The notes under the pieces are model-generated. The model worked only from the letters and a program-made list of their open reading frames with translations. It was not told where the DNA came from and searched no databases. Source: 'Nostoc azollae' 0708 (GTDB taxonomy: Bacteria; Cyanobacteriota; Cyanobacteriia; Cyanobacteriales; Nostocaceae). From it: DNA of 64,000 bases. The DNA lies in the NCBI RefSeq assembly GCF_000196515.1, contig NC_014248.1:837501-901500 (forward strand), given 5' to 3'. Positions 29,200-37,058 of this stretch are shown piece after piece (the stretch's first letter is position 1; every line of letters starts with the position of its first letter). Made by a program: the position numbers and the translations under genes.

Positions 29200-29747
29200 G
29201 AAACTGGCGTGTAGATGAATCTTCTACTAGTCTGTAAACCCAAAAATGACCAAAAATAGGGTGTGGGGTGTAGGGAAAAATAGTTTACGACTTGATAACT
29301 GAGAAGTCGTCGTACAAAATAAATTTCACATTTCGGGAAGGCAAGAGGAAACTCTTAACATGGAACAGAACAACATTCTGGGGATTTCTATATTTTTGGC
29401 AAAATGTATAATTAGGGCTTGATCAGGTACAGAATCTAAATTGAAACCTAGAACACCGATTCAGTATTCAAAATTATGAATAAAAACCCAGTCTTTTCTC
29501 ATTGATTCAACGAAATATCAAGCTTCCCCGTTACATAAATTCGGTTGTTGGGATTAATGAATCGGTGTTCTAGACCGCAAGAGAGTTGTACTCCTGACTC
29601 CTGACTCCTGCTGTAACTGATAACTGATTTAAGTATGTCCTGAGCCTGATTTAAGACAAAACCTAGTTTATAGCTGTAGATTGATTAACCCGATTTTGGG
29701 AATAGATACAGTGGTGAGAGTCAGGTATAAGGCAAGGCACTTTCACC
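29200..29747. other. Intergenic region with a large inverted repeat
   Basis: About 550 bases without a recognised gene. The main structure is a 126-bp inverted-repeat unit at 29448-29573. A CTCCTGA tandem repeat runs at about 29590-29612. The last 100 bases before 29748 should hold the promoter of the small WGxxGxxG gene. Confidence 0.5.
29448..29573. repeat. 126-bp unit bounded by 16-bp perfect inverted repeats
   Basis: CTAGAACACCGATTCA at 29448-29463 is exactly inverted at 29558-29573. The inner 94 bases include a smaller TATTC/GAATA hairpin and no open frame. It could be a MITE or the gene of a structured RNA; no clear target duplication was identified. Confidence 0.7.
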
Positions 29748-30026
29748 ATGAAAAGTAATTTCACCAGAACTATTGGCGCTGGAGTTCTCACTTTGAGTAT
29801 GGGAATCTTACCCGTAAGTCTACCAGCGCAAACGCAAGTAACTCCACCCAGAACTGATGCTTTACCCAACAGAACTGTTTATGATGATCCTAATCATGTG
29901 AATTGGGGTTGGCTAGGACTGATTGGGCTAATAGGTCTAGCTGGTTTACTGGGTAAAAGACGTGAAGAAGAACCAACCCGTTATCCTGACCCCAATGCAC
30001 CAGGGGCTACTACTTACAGAGACTAA
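29748..30026 (+). CDS. WGxxGxxG-type small surface protein
   Basis: A 92-residue protein with a signal peptide (residues about 1-28, ending LPVSLPAQTQ). Near residues 50-70 is the motif WGWLGLIGLIGLAGLLG followed by the basic/acidic KRREEEP. This combination defines the WGxxGxxG family, whose short Trp-Gly plus hydrophobic segment and charged tail resemble C-terminal protein-sorting signals. Here about 22 further residues follow the motif. Function is unknown. A cyanoexosortase B gene lies 5.5 kb downstream, but no direct link is shown. Confidence 0.8.
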   Translation: MKSNFTRTIGAGVLTLSMGILPVSLPAQTQVTPPRTDALPNRTVYDDPNHVNWGWLGLIGLIGLAGLLGKRREEEPTRYPDPNAPGATTYRD

Positions 30027-30157
30027 TTTGGATTTTAGAGTTTAGATTTGGGATAAAGGATGCTGAGTGTGAGTTGGTTTTGGCAATTTATGGATCAAAA
30101 AATAGTCGGTTGTCAGAAAAAATGATACTGACAACTAGACTTTATTACTGATGAATC

Positions 30158-31573
30158 TTACTTGAGTCCAGGTTCTGGGTTAGGTTGGTTTGTGGTTTGA
30201 GACAAAGGTGTCCAATAGCTAGCAACCAAAGCAACCATGAGCCACCAAAGGGTATTAAGTGAGGGACGATACCAGACGGTATCTACCATGCCATGAGCAA
30301 GCATACCTAGCAAAGCAGCGATTGCTCCAATTACCCAAAATCCTTCTATACTTCTTGATTCACGAAATCGTTGTAGTTGTATAAAAGCTGTATTAAAAGT
30401 GACAATTATTAACCAGAGAAAACAAGCTAAACCCATAAAACCAGTTTCCACAGCCACTTCTAAAAAAATCGAATAGGCGCTCAAAGCAGTATAGCGGGGT
30501 TGTTGGTAAAGAGGATAAACCTTGTTAAAAGAATGGTGTCCAGGGCCAATACCAATAATGGGGCGATCGCCTATCATCCTAAAGACAGCATCCCAAACAT
30601 TTCGGCGAAAATTATTACTACTATCTTGACGGTCTGCAAAAATACTCACAACCCGCAAGCGCACAGGTTCAACAAAAATCATAGCCAGCACCAATACCCC
30701 AATTAAACTACCGAGAATAATTGGTAATGACCAAGTGCGCCAAAATGGTGGCATTTCTAGACTCCACCAATAAACCAACAAGGCCATTCCGGTTAAAAAT
30801 GCTACTACTAAAGCAATCCAGCCCCCACGGCTATAAGTGAGAACCAAACAGATAGTATTAACAGCAAACATTGTTACAGCTAAAGTTTTCTTGAACCAGC
30901 CTTGCCAAGCAAAAATCGCCACTAAGCTTAAAACAACGGCTGGTAGGAGATATCCTGCCAATAAATTGGGATTACCTAAATAACTATAAACCCTTGTCGT
31001 TTTGGAGAGAGGAGACTCTGGATCAACCCAAGTCGCCAATGCTTTTGCACCAAAAAACCATTGCCTGATACCATATACACTGACAATCAGGGATGTGTGT
31101 AAATAAAGAGTGATCAGCCAAGACCGCATGCGGGAAAACCTCAGCACCCTTGCGCAGACAGTAAAAAGTAATAGATAGAGTGATAATGTCGCCAAATCAC
31201 TCAAAGCTGCCTTTTTCACAGGAGATAAAGCAGTAGCGATTGCCGCAATTCCCCAATAAAGCAATACCAACAGATGAATAGGGGTTACAGAAGCTACATT
31301 TACAGAAGTTGTCTCATCAGATAAAGTGAGCAACAGCCAGAATCCTATACAAGCCAGCAACAACACCAGCATTAAAGTAGTGGATACAAAAGGTGCTAAA
31401 GCATAGACGAGACTAAGAAGAGCAGCTGCTATAGTATCTCCCCACTGCATCAACAGACTGGTTTGGCGCCAAGGACGTAAAATCCCGACCATAAAGCGAT
31501 GCAGGTAACTGGTATTCAGATATTCTTTGAGCGGTAGAGAGGATAAAGTAAATCTTTGCCAGACTAAATTCAT
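30158..31573 (-). CDS. IctB-family membrane protein (O-antigen ligase-like)
   Basis: A 471-residue polytopic protein with about 10-12 hydrophobic segments and a large periplasmic loop with the O-antigen ligase (Wzy_C) pattern (NNFRRNVWDAVFRMI, IGIGPGHHSFNKVYP). The N-terminus and overall layout (SYLHRFMVGILRPWRQTS, WVDPESPLSKTTRVYSYLGN) match IctB, a cyanobacterial protein originally proposed to help inorganic carbon accumulation. Its biochemical activity remains unsettled, and ligase-type activity is equally possible from the domain. Single gene on the minus strand. Confidence 0.88.
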   Translation of the reverse strand: MNLVWQRFTLSSLPLKEYLNTSYLHRFMVGILRPWRQTSLLMQWGDTIAAALLSLVYALAPFVSTTLMLVLLLACIGFWLLLTLSDETTSVNVASVTPIHLLVLLYWGIAAIATALSPVKKAALSDLATLSLYLLLFTVCARVLRFSRMRSWLITLYLHTSLIVSVYGIRQWFFGAKALATWVDPESPLSKTTRVYSYLGNPNLLAGYLLPAVVLSLVAIFAWQGWFKKTLAVTMFAVNTICLVLTYSRGGWIALVVAFLTGMALLVYWWSLEMPPFWRTWSLPIILGSLIGVLVLAMIFVEPVRLRVVSIFADRQDSSNNFRRNVWDAVFRMIGDRPIIGIGPGHHSFNKVYPLYQQPRYTALSAYSIFLEVAVETGFMGLACFLWLIIVTFNTAFIQLQRFRESRSIEGFWVIGAIAALLGMLAHGMVDTVWYRPSLNTLWWLMVALVASYWTPLSQTTNQPNPEPGLK

Positions 31574-31814
31574 AAAACGTTGTCACCAAACAGCACCTAT
31601 TGTGTGCAGAACTTGGCCTCAATCATAATCCGAGTGCTATATAAAGATAACAACCAAGATGGGCAATTGGAAAATTAGGAATTTTTTATAGCAACCGCCA
31701 AGATAGTTAGGACTTCAACAGATGATAGAACTTAAACACTAAAAGACTTTTAACTCTGTGATCTGTCATCTTTAACCTGTAACCTGTCACTAGACATCAT
31801 TCATAAATTCAGAA

Positions 31815-33359
31815 TTAATTCGTAAATTCAGAATTAGTATTCGATTGCAATGGTAAAGACATCACATAGCGGTATCCTGATTCTGGTGAACCTTGAATAA
31901 CAATTTGTCCACCATGCTGTTCTGCTAGTTGACAGCTAAGTAACAAACCCAATTTTTCACGAGACAGATGACCAGAAACATTGGCTAAATTCTGATTTGA
32001 AGCATCAACTAAGATTCCTGATGGCTCATCCATCAAACTTTCTGACTTCTGCAATATTTCTGGCAAATTCTCCTGATTGTCTGCGTCAATATTATACTTT
32101 CTAGGCTCATCCAATATGTCGAATATTGATAAGGAGTCGAGACGGAAGTAAGGGTCTATCTCAGTAACTCCATCTCCTAACCATGGATGGGAAACCCAAA
32201 CAGTAATGGAGAGTGTATCTTCTTTGTCAGAAATGTGAACACGCACAATACTACCCGTAGCAGAAAGTTGAATCACACTAAATAGTAGGTGATAAACCAT
32301 CTGCCGTACTTTATCTTTATCTAAATACCAAATGCGATTGCGTCCTGGTTCTACAGACAGACGGATATCTTGTTCTCGACGAACAGTTACTTCTGATAGG
32401 GTATTGATAGCTTGTTGACATAGCATTTCCACATCTACAGGAGCTAAATTCAGCCCAGATGAAGTATCACATAGTGTTCGTAATTCAGTAATTTCATTGA
32501 CTAAAGAAAGTAGATATCGTCCACTGTGTTGAATAATTTCTAGATATTCTCGCTGTTTAGTTGTTAAAGGCCCATAAATTTCTCGTCCCAGAACACCAGC
32601 CATACCAAGTACAGAGGTTAAGGGTGTACGCAACTCTTGAGTTAGCTGTCCTAATAATTCTAGTTTGATCTGCTGAGTCGAACCAGAGTTAGTGTTTAGA
32701 TTGGGAGGGGAAATTTTCAGATCAATTATCTGTTCTTGGGGGAATGGCAGTCCAGGAATATTTCTGCTACTGGCAGTTTGTAATTTCCCTTGCAGCAATC
32801 GGTTGCGCTCAAATTCGCTCATACTCCAACGAGCAATGATTTGCAAAAACTCAATGTCTCGCTCTGTAAAATTTCGCGGCTGGCGATCCATCACTCCTAA
32901 TGCACCTAAGCAATACCCAGAAGCATCAATTAATGGTACTCCCAAATAGGAACGGATGCCATAATGCTGAACTAACTTACTAGTGGATATTTGTATATTC
33001 TCAGTAGTTACCGTATCATTAATAACCAATGCTCTTAAAGTTTCTACTACTTGGGTGCAAAAAGATTCCTGTCGTAATAATTGACGGTTTTTGGCTAGAT
33101 CATTCATCAGCCCCAATCTTGATAAACCCACTGCTGATTTGAACCAGTGGATTTCCTGATCTATAAATCCTAAAATACAAATTTCTGCTGCTAAAAAGTG
33201 GGCAGCCGTTTGAGTAGCTTCTTCAAATATGGGGATAGTTTCTGGTAGACGCAAACCTAACTCTGACAAGATTTTGATGCGTTGTTGTTCTTTTGTTTCT
33301 AGAGGATTCCAACCATTATCCAGGGCAAATAGTTTATTTTCAGGCTCTATCATTACCAT
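31815..33359 (-). CDS. GAF-domain sensor-kinase-like protein lacking the phospho-acceptor His
   Basis: A 514-residue protein with an N-terminal GAF domain (about residues 40-180, FIDQEIHWFKSAVG, LGVPLIDASGYCLGAL), a dimerisation region like HisKA (about 232-300) and a HATPase-like C-terminus (about 330-505, ending SGYRYVMSLPLQ). In the H-box the usual histidine before E-L-R-T-P-L is glutamine: LTQELRTPLTSV, Q241. The ATPase N-box is also altered (HLLFSVIQ instead of an N-x-x-N-A form). It is therefore probably not an autophosphorylating kinase. It may act as a scaffold or as a partner of another kinase. No regulator gene is adjacent. Confidence 0.88.
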   Translation of the reverse strand: MVMIEPENKLFALDNGWNPLETKEQQRIKILSELGLRLPETIPIFEEATQTAAHFLAAEICILGFIDQEIHWFKSAVGLSRLGLMNDLAKNRQLLRQESFCTQVVETLRALVINDTVTTENIQISTSKLVQHYGIRSYLGVPLIDASGYCLGALGVMDRQPRNFTERDIEFLQIIARWSMSEFERNRLLQGKLQTASSRNIPGLPFPQEQIIDLKISPPNLNTNSGSTQQIKLELLGQLTQELRTPLTSVLGMAGVLGREIYGPLTTKQREYLEIIQHSGRYLLSLVNEITELRTLCDTSSGLNLAPVDVEMLCQQAINTLSEVTVRREQDIRLSVEPGRNRIWYLDKDKVRQMVYHLLFSVIQLSATGSIVRVHISDKEDTLSITVWVSHPWLGDGVTEIDPYFRLDSLSIFDILDEPRKYNIDADNQENLPEILQKSESLMDEPSGILVDASNQNLANVSGHLSREKLGLLLSCQLAEQHGGQIVIQGSPESGYRYVMSLPLQSNTNSEFTN

Positions 33360-33582
33360 TGCTACCTTGATATTTTTCAGATTATGTCAATTTTGTAACC
33401 GCAGTTATCAGATTACTATTTCCTATTCTTTAGGATTCCCCAATTTGAACTTTAATCAACACTTCTGAGTAGAAAAGTTTTACTTATTTTTCACAATTAG
33501 TGAGAATATTTTTTAATTTTTATTAAATACTGGTGCTATATTATAGATATAACTCTGAATTATTACTGGGAAATATCCTATG

Positions 33583-33894
33583 TAAGAATTCAGGAGTCAG
33601 GAGTTAGAATCTTTGACAAATTGGTTAATTAGACCTATTGCAGAATTAATTTTATGTAACAATGAAGGGTTGTCTTTGTTCTAGCTAAAAGAAGTTAGAG
33701 TCACACGGTTATGTTTGAATTAGCGAGCCCAAAGAACACCAAGAACACATAAAATCTAAGGATCTCTATCATACCACAGAAACAGTTTTGCAACAGGTCT
33801 ATTATCAACTAGGTATTTTTGGCTTTAGCCTGAAAAGGCTTACTGCTGATGGCTGTTCGCGTAGCGTGCCGTTAGGCATTACCTGAATGCTTAT
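33583..33894. repeat. MITE-like repeat, copy 1, interrupted by another MITE
   Basis: The unit has ends TAAGAATTCAGGAGTCAGG and CTGAATGCTTA. Its right part (33801-33894) contains TCGCGTAGCGTGCCGTTAGG. Without the 170-bp insertion at 33631-33800 and one 3-bp target repeat it would be about 139 bp. Copies lie inverted at 35167-35295 and, shorter, at 62254-62370. Upstream, 33360-33582 shows no gene and is AT-rich. Confidence 0.75.
33631..33800. mobile_element. 170-bp MITE inside another repeat
   Basis: Ends AGACCTATTGCA and, read inward from the right, AGACCTGTTGCA are inverted repeats. The element is flanked by ATT (33628-33630 and 33801-33803). The inverted sister repeat at 35167-35295 has the undisrupted sequence GGTTAATTATCAA, showing the empty site. 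There is no open frame inside; it is probably a non-autonomous derivative of an IS with AGACCT-type ends. Confidence 0.75.
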
Positions 33895-34006
33895 CCTATC
33901 TATTCCCAAATCAATCCTCAATATCCAATAATCAATTACCAGCCTAAACTAAATAAGTAGCAACTTATTCCACTTAAATTTTGATACTAGCAATCTAAAA
34001 AACCAA

Positions 34007-35143
34007 ATGATTATTACAGTTCCTTTTGTAGACCTGAATTTACAACATCAACCGATTCAAGCTAAATTGCAACAAGCCATTGAGGATGTATTAGTAAAGG
34101 GAGATTTTATTTTAGGTCAACCTTTATCCGATTTTGAGACTGCGTTTGCAGTAGCATCTGGTACAAAATATGGAATTGGTGTGGCATCTGGAACCGATGC
34201 GATCACACTGGGTCTACAAGCTTGTAACATCGGTGCTGGTGATGAAGTTATTTTACCAGCTAATACCTTTATCGCCACATTGATAGGTGTAGTTAGTGCA
34301 GGGGCTAAACCAATTTTGGTAGATTGTAACCCCAAAACAGCCTTAATTGATTTAGAAGCAGCAGCTAAAGCCATTACCCCCCAAACCAAAGCCATTATTC
34401 CCGTACATCTCTATGGTCAAATGGTATCACCCAGTCAATTATTAGACTTTGCTAATACCTACAAGATTTTAATTTTTGAGGATGCAGCCCAGGCACATCT
34501 AGCCGAACGGGAAGGATATCGTGCTGGTTCAGTGGGGATAGCAGCAGCCTTTAGCTTCTATCCCAGCAAGAATTTGGGAGCATTTGGAGATGGAGGGATG
34601 GTAGTAACGAATAATCCAGATGTAGCCACAAAAATGCGACGATTGCGAAATTATGGCTCATCTCAAAAATATGTACATATTGAACCTGGTACAAATAGCC
34701 GCTTAGATACCTTACAAGCAGCCATATTACACCAGAAATTACCCTATTTATCTCAGTGGAATAGCGCTCGCCTGAACATTGGACAGAGGTATGATATAGA
34801 ACTAGTACCTTTAGCCTCTGCTGGTATTATTCCCATACACAACCAAAGCGGTACAGGACACATATATCATCTTTATGTGGTCAAAATTGATGACTCTTGT
34901 CCTATCCAACGTCAACAACTGCAAGGACAATTAACAGCAGCAGGAATTCAAACCGGCATTCATTACCCCATTCCTTGCCATCTTCAACCCGCATTTAATT
35001 ATTTAGGTTATCAACAAGGCAACTTTCCCCAATCAGAACAGCTATCCCAACAAATATTATCCTTACCTATCTACCCTGGTTTGAACAATAGCCAAATCAC
35101 AGAAATTGTCACTGCTATTTATTCGATCTTGAAAATTAAATAA
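34007..35143 (+). CDS. DegT/DnrJ/EryC1/StrS-family aminotransferase
   Basis: A 378-residue PLP-dependent aminotransferase of the sugar-aminotransferase family, which typically forms amino-sugars on nucleotide-sugar carriers for surface glycans. The N-terminus has the family mark VPFVDLNLQH. The PLP lysine lies in FSFYPSKNLGAFGDGGM near residue 186, and the substrate region has NYGSSQKYVHIEPGTNSRLD. The gene is bracketed by inverted copies of a MITE-like repeat, and the exosortase gene cluster follows 216 bases downstream. It may serve the same exopolysaccharide pathway; that is an inference from position. Confidence 0.93.
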   Translation: MIITVPFVDLNLQHQPIQAKLQQAIEDVLVKGDFILGQPLSDFETAFAVASGTKYGIGVASGTDAITLGLQACNIGAGDEVILPANTFIATLIGVVSAGAKPILVDCNPKTALIDLEAAAKAITPQTKAIIPVHLYGQMVSPSQLLDFANTYKILIFEDAAQAHLAEREGYRAGSVGIAAAFSFYPSKNLGAFGDGGMVVTNNPDVATKMRRLRNYGSSQKYVHIEPGTNSRLDTLQAAILHQKLPYLSQWNSARLNIGQRYDIELVPLASAGIIPIHNQSGTGHIYHLYVVKIDDSCPIQRQQLQGQLTAAGIQTGIHYPIPCHLQPAFNYLGYQQGNFPQSEQLSQQILSLPIYPGLNNSQITEIVTAIYSILKIK

Positions 35144-35166
35144 AACTGAATTTAATTCATTTTACG

Positions 35167-35295
35167 TAAGTATTCAGCTAATGCCTAACGGCACGCTACG
35201 CGAACAGCAGTCGGCTTTTTCAGCCTAAAGCCAAAAATACCTATTTGATAATTAACCAATTTCTCAAACATTCTGACTCCTGACTCCATGACTTA
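35167..35295. repeat. MITE-like repeat, copy 2, inverted relative to copy 1
   Basis: Reading on the minus strand the unit runs from TAAGTCATGGAGTCAGG to CTGAATACTTA and includes TCGCGTAGCGTGCCGTTAGG. It matches 33583-33894 except that it lacks the 170-bp insertion, so it preserves the empty target site at 35244-35256. Confidence 0.8.
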
Positions 35296-35359
35296 TTACC
35301 ATTTTACTTAGTCACCAATAACCAGTATTGAGAGCATTTTTAAAATTTGAATTAACACT

Positions 35360-36289
35360 ATGGTACTACAGCAACAAATTAAAAACCGCAACACAATCCA
35401 ATTGTTAAACTGGGGAATTTTAGTAACTTCACTTCTGCTTTATGCTCCTATATTGCTACATTGGATAGATGGTTGGCTGCACAAAAGTATCAGTATAGAA
35501 CATGAATATTTCAGCCACGGTATGATTGGTCTGCCTTATGCTGGTTATCTAACTTGGACAAACCGGAAACAGTGGCAACGGCTACCGAATATTAACCATC
35601 CTGTCAGCATGGGCTTATTCATAATAGGCATAATTTTCTATCTAAGTGGTGTAGCTGAATGGGTTAATCTATCCTTACCCATCATCTTGATAGGACTGTG
35701 CTTATGGTTCAAGGGAATCCCAGGGTTAAAATTACAAGGATTTTCCCTGTTATTAGTATTTTTAGCTACACCAACAGCATTACCTTATTTAATCACTCCC
35801 TATACATTTCCTCTGCAAAGCTTTATTGCTGGTACAGCCGCCTTTATCCTCAATCAGTTTGGCATGAAAGTTATGGTTGATGGAATAAACTTATACGTGG
35901 GTGCAAGAATTGTAGAAGTTGCACCCTATTGTGCTGGGTTGAAAATGTTGTTTACCACTGTTTACGTTGGTTTGATGCTGCTTTATTGGACAGATGCCTT
36001 ATCTTCACGACGTATAACGTTTACTTTTTTATCTATTGCCATGGTTATCAGTATAACTGCTAATATCATACGTAACACTTTATTGACCTTGTTTCACGGC
36101 ACTGGTCAAGAAGGTGCTTTTGCATGGCTGCATGAAGGTTGGGGTGGGGATCTCTACTCTGCTTGTATGCTGTTATTACTAATACCTTTACTCAATTACC
36201 TCAACGACTATTTTTCAGAAGCGCCAGCAATGCCGTTAATAGAGGAACAAAAGGATGTATATACAAGAGTATATTATATAGATACTTAA
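35360..36289 (+). CDS. crtB: Cyanoexosortase B, membrane protein-sorting transpeptidase
   Basis: A 309-residue membrane protein with about 8 hydrophobic segments. The exosortase catalytic residues are in order: C191 in VEVAPYCAGLKM, R238 in ANIIRNTLLT and H258 in FAWLHEGWGGD. Exosortases are membrane cysteine transpeptidases that cleave C-terminal sorting signals and attach proteins to the cell surface, with extracellular polysaccharide genes usually nearby. It is followed after 19 bases by the associated protein and then by polysaccharide-export genes. Naming as the B type is based on this neighbourhood and remembered family pattern. The symbol crtB follows exosortase naming, unrelated to phytoene synthase. 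Confidence 0.88.
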   Translation: MVLQQQIKNRNTIQLLNWGILVTSLLLYAPILLHWIDGWLHKSISIEHEYFSHGMIGLPYAGYLTWTNRKQWQRLPNINHPVSMGLFIIGIIFYLSGVAEWVNLSLPIILIGLCLWFKGIPGLKLQGFSLLLVFLATPTALPYLITPYTFPLQSFIAGTAAFILNQFGMKVMVDGINLYVGARIVEVAPYCAGLKMLFTTVYVGLMLLYWTDALSSRRITFTFLSIAMVISITANIIRNTLLTLFHGTGQEGAFAWLHEGWGGDLYSACMLLLLIPLLNYLNDYFSEAPAMPLIEEQKDVYTRVYYIDT

Positions 36290-36308
36290 GTGATTAAACG
36301 GATATGAT

Positions 36309-37031
36309 ATGATTTCCTTATCCAAAATTTTCCAGGAAAAGCAATGGAGTCAGGTAGCCGTGTTGATTTTACTGCTACTGTTGTTAACAGTGGGGGCAGT
36401 TCCTGGATACCTAACAGGAAAATGGGCGTGGCAGCAGCCACCGCCAGTTAATAAACTCCAGGAATTGAAAAATATTCGCAAAGTAGGATTAAATATTCCT
36501 GGTTGGCAAACTGTTCAACAGTCAGAATCACAAATTGGCGAACATCAATGGTCTTTGCAGATACTCAAACAACAATACCCAGCAAATGAAGCTATACTGC
36601 TGCTGCTACCACAAAATGGTCCGAGAGATCAACCAGAAGTAGAGTGGATAGATATTAGTGGTTGGGGGAAATCAACTTGGGGAAAGTGGGATGTGGCTCA
36701 ATATCGTACTGCTGAATTTACTTTCAAACAGCCCTCCACTCAACAGTTGAATACTACTATAAAAGTCAAGTCAAGATTTTTTCGGGCTACAACACAAAAA
36801 CAAACTTTTGCTGTTTTACAATGGTACGCCATGCCAAATGGTGGAACCTCATCACTTGTCGACTGGTTTCTATCAGACCAATTAGCACAGTGGCAAAAAA
36901 AGCGTGTGCCTTGGGTGGCTGTGAGTATTTTAATGCCAATGGAGTCTTTTGGAGAAGCAGAAACATCTTGTTCAAAGCTTCAGTCGTTGGGTGAAAAAGT
37001 ACAATCTGAATTAATGTCAATAGCTTTATAA
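36309..37031 (+). CDS. Cyanoexosortase B system-associated protein
   Basis: A 240-residue protein with one N-terminal membrane segment (residues about 14-35, VAVLILLLLLLTVGAVPGYL) and a soluble outer domain (IPGWQTVQQSESQIGEHQWS, EWIDISGWGKSTWGKWDVAQ). It corresponds to the small partner proteins of exosortases, similar in position to EpsI. Its biochemical role is not known. Separated from crtB by 19 bases and from the Wza-like gene by 27, it is surely in the same operon. Confidence 0.85.
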   Translation: MISLSKIFQEKQWSQVAVLILLLLLLTVGAVPGYLTGKWAWQQPPPVNKLQELKNIRKVGLNIPGWQTVQQSESQIGEHQWSLQILKQQYPANEAILLLLPQNGPRDQPEVEWIDISGWGKSTWGKWDVAQYRTAEFTFKQPSTQQLNTTIKVKSRFFRATTQKQTFAVLQWYAMPNGGTSSLVDWFLSDQLAQWQKKRVPWVAVSILMPMESFGEAETSCSKLQSLGEKVQSELMSIAL

Positions 37032-37058
37032 CTTATTTTATTTCACAAATCTGCACCA

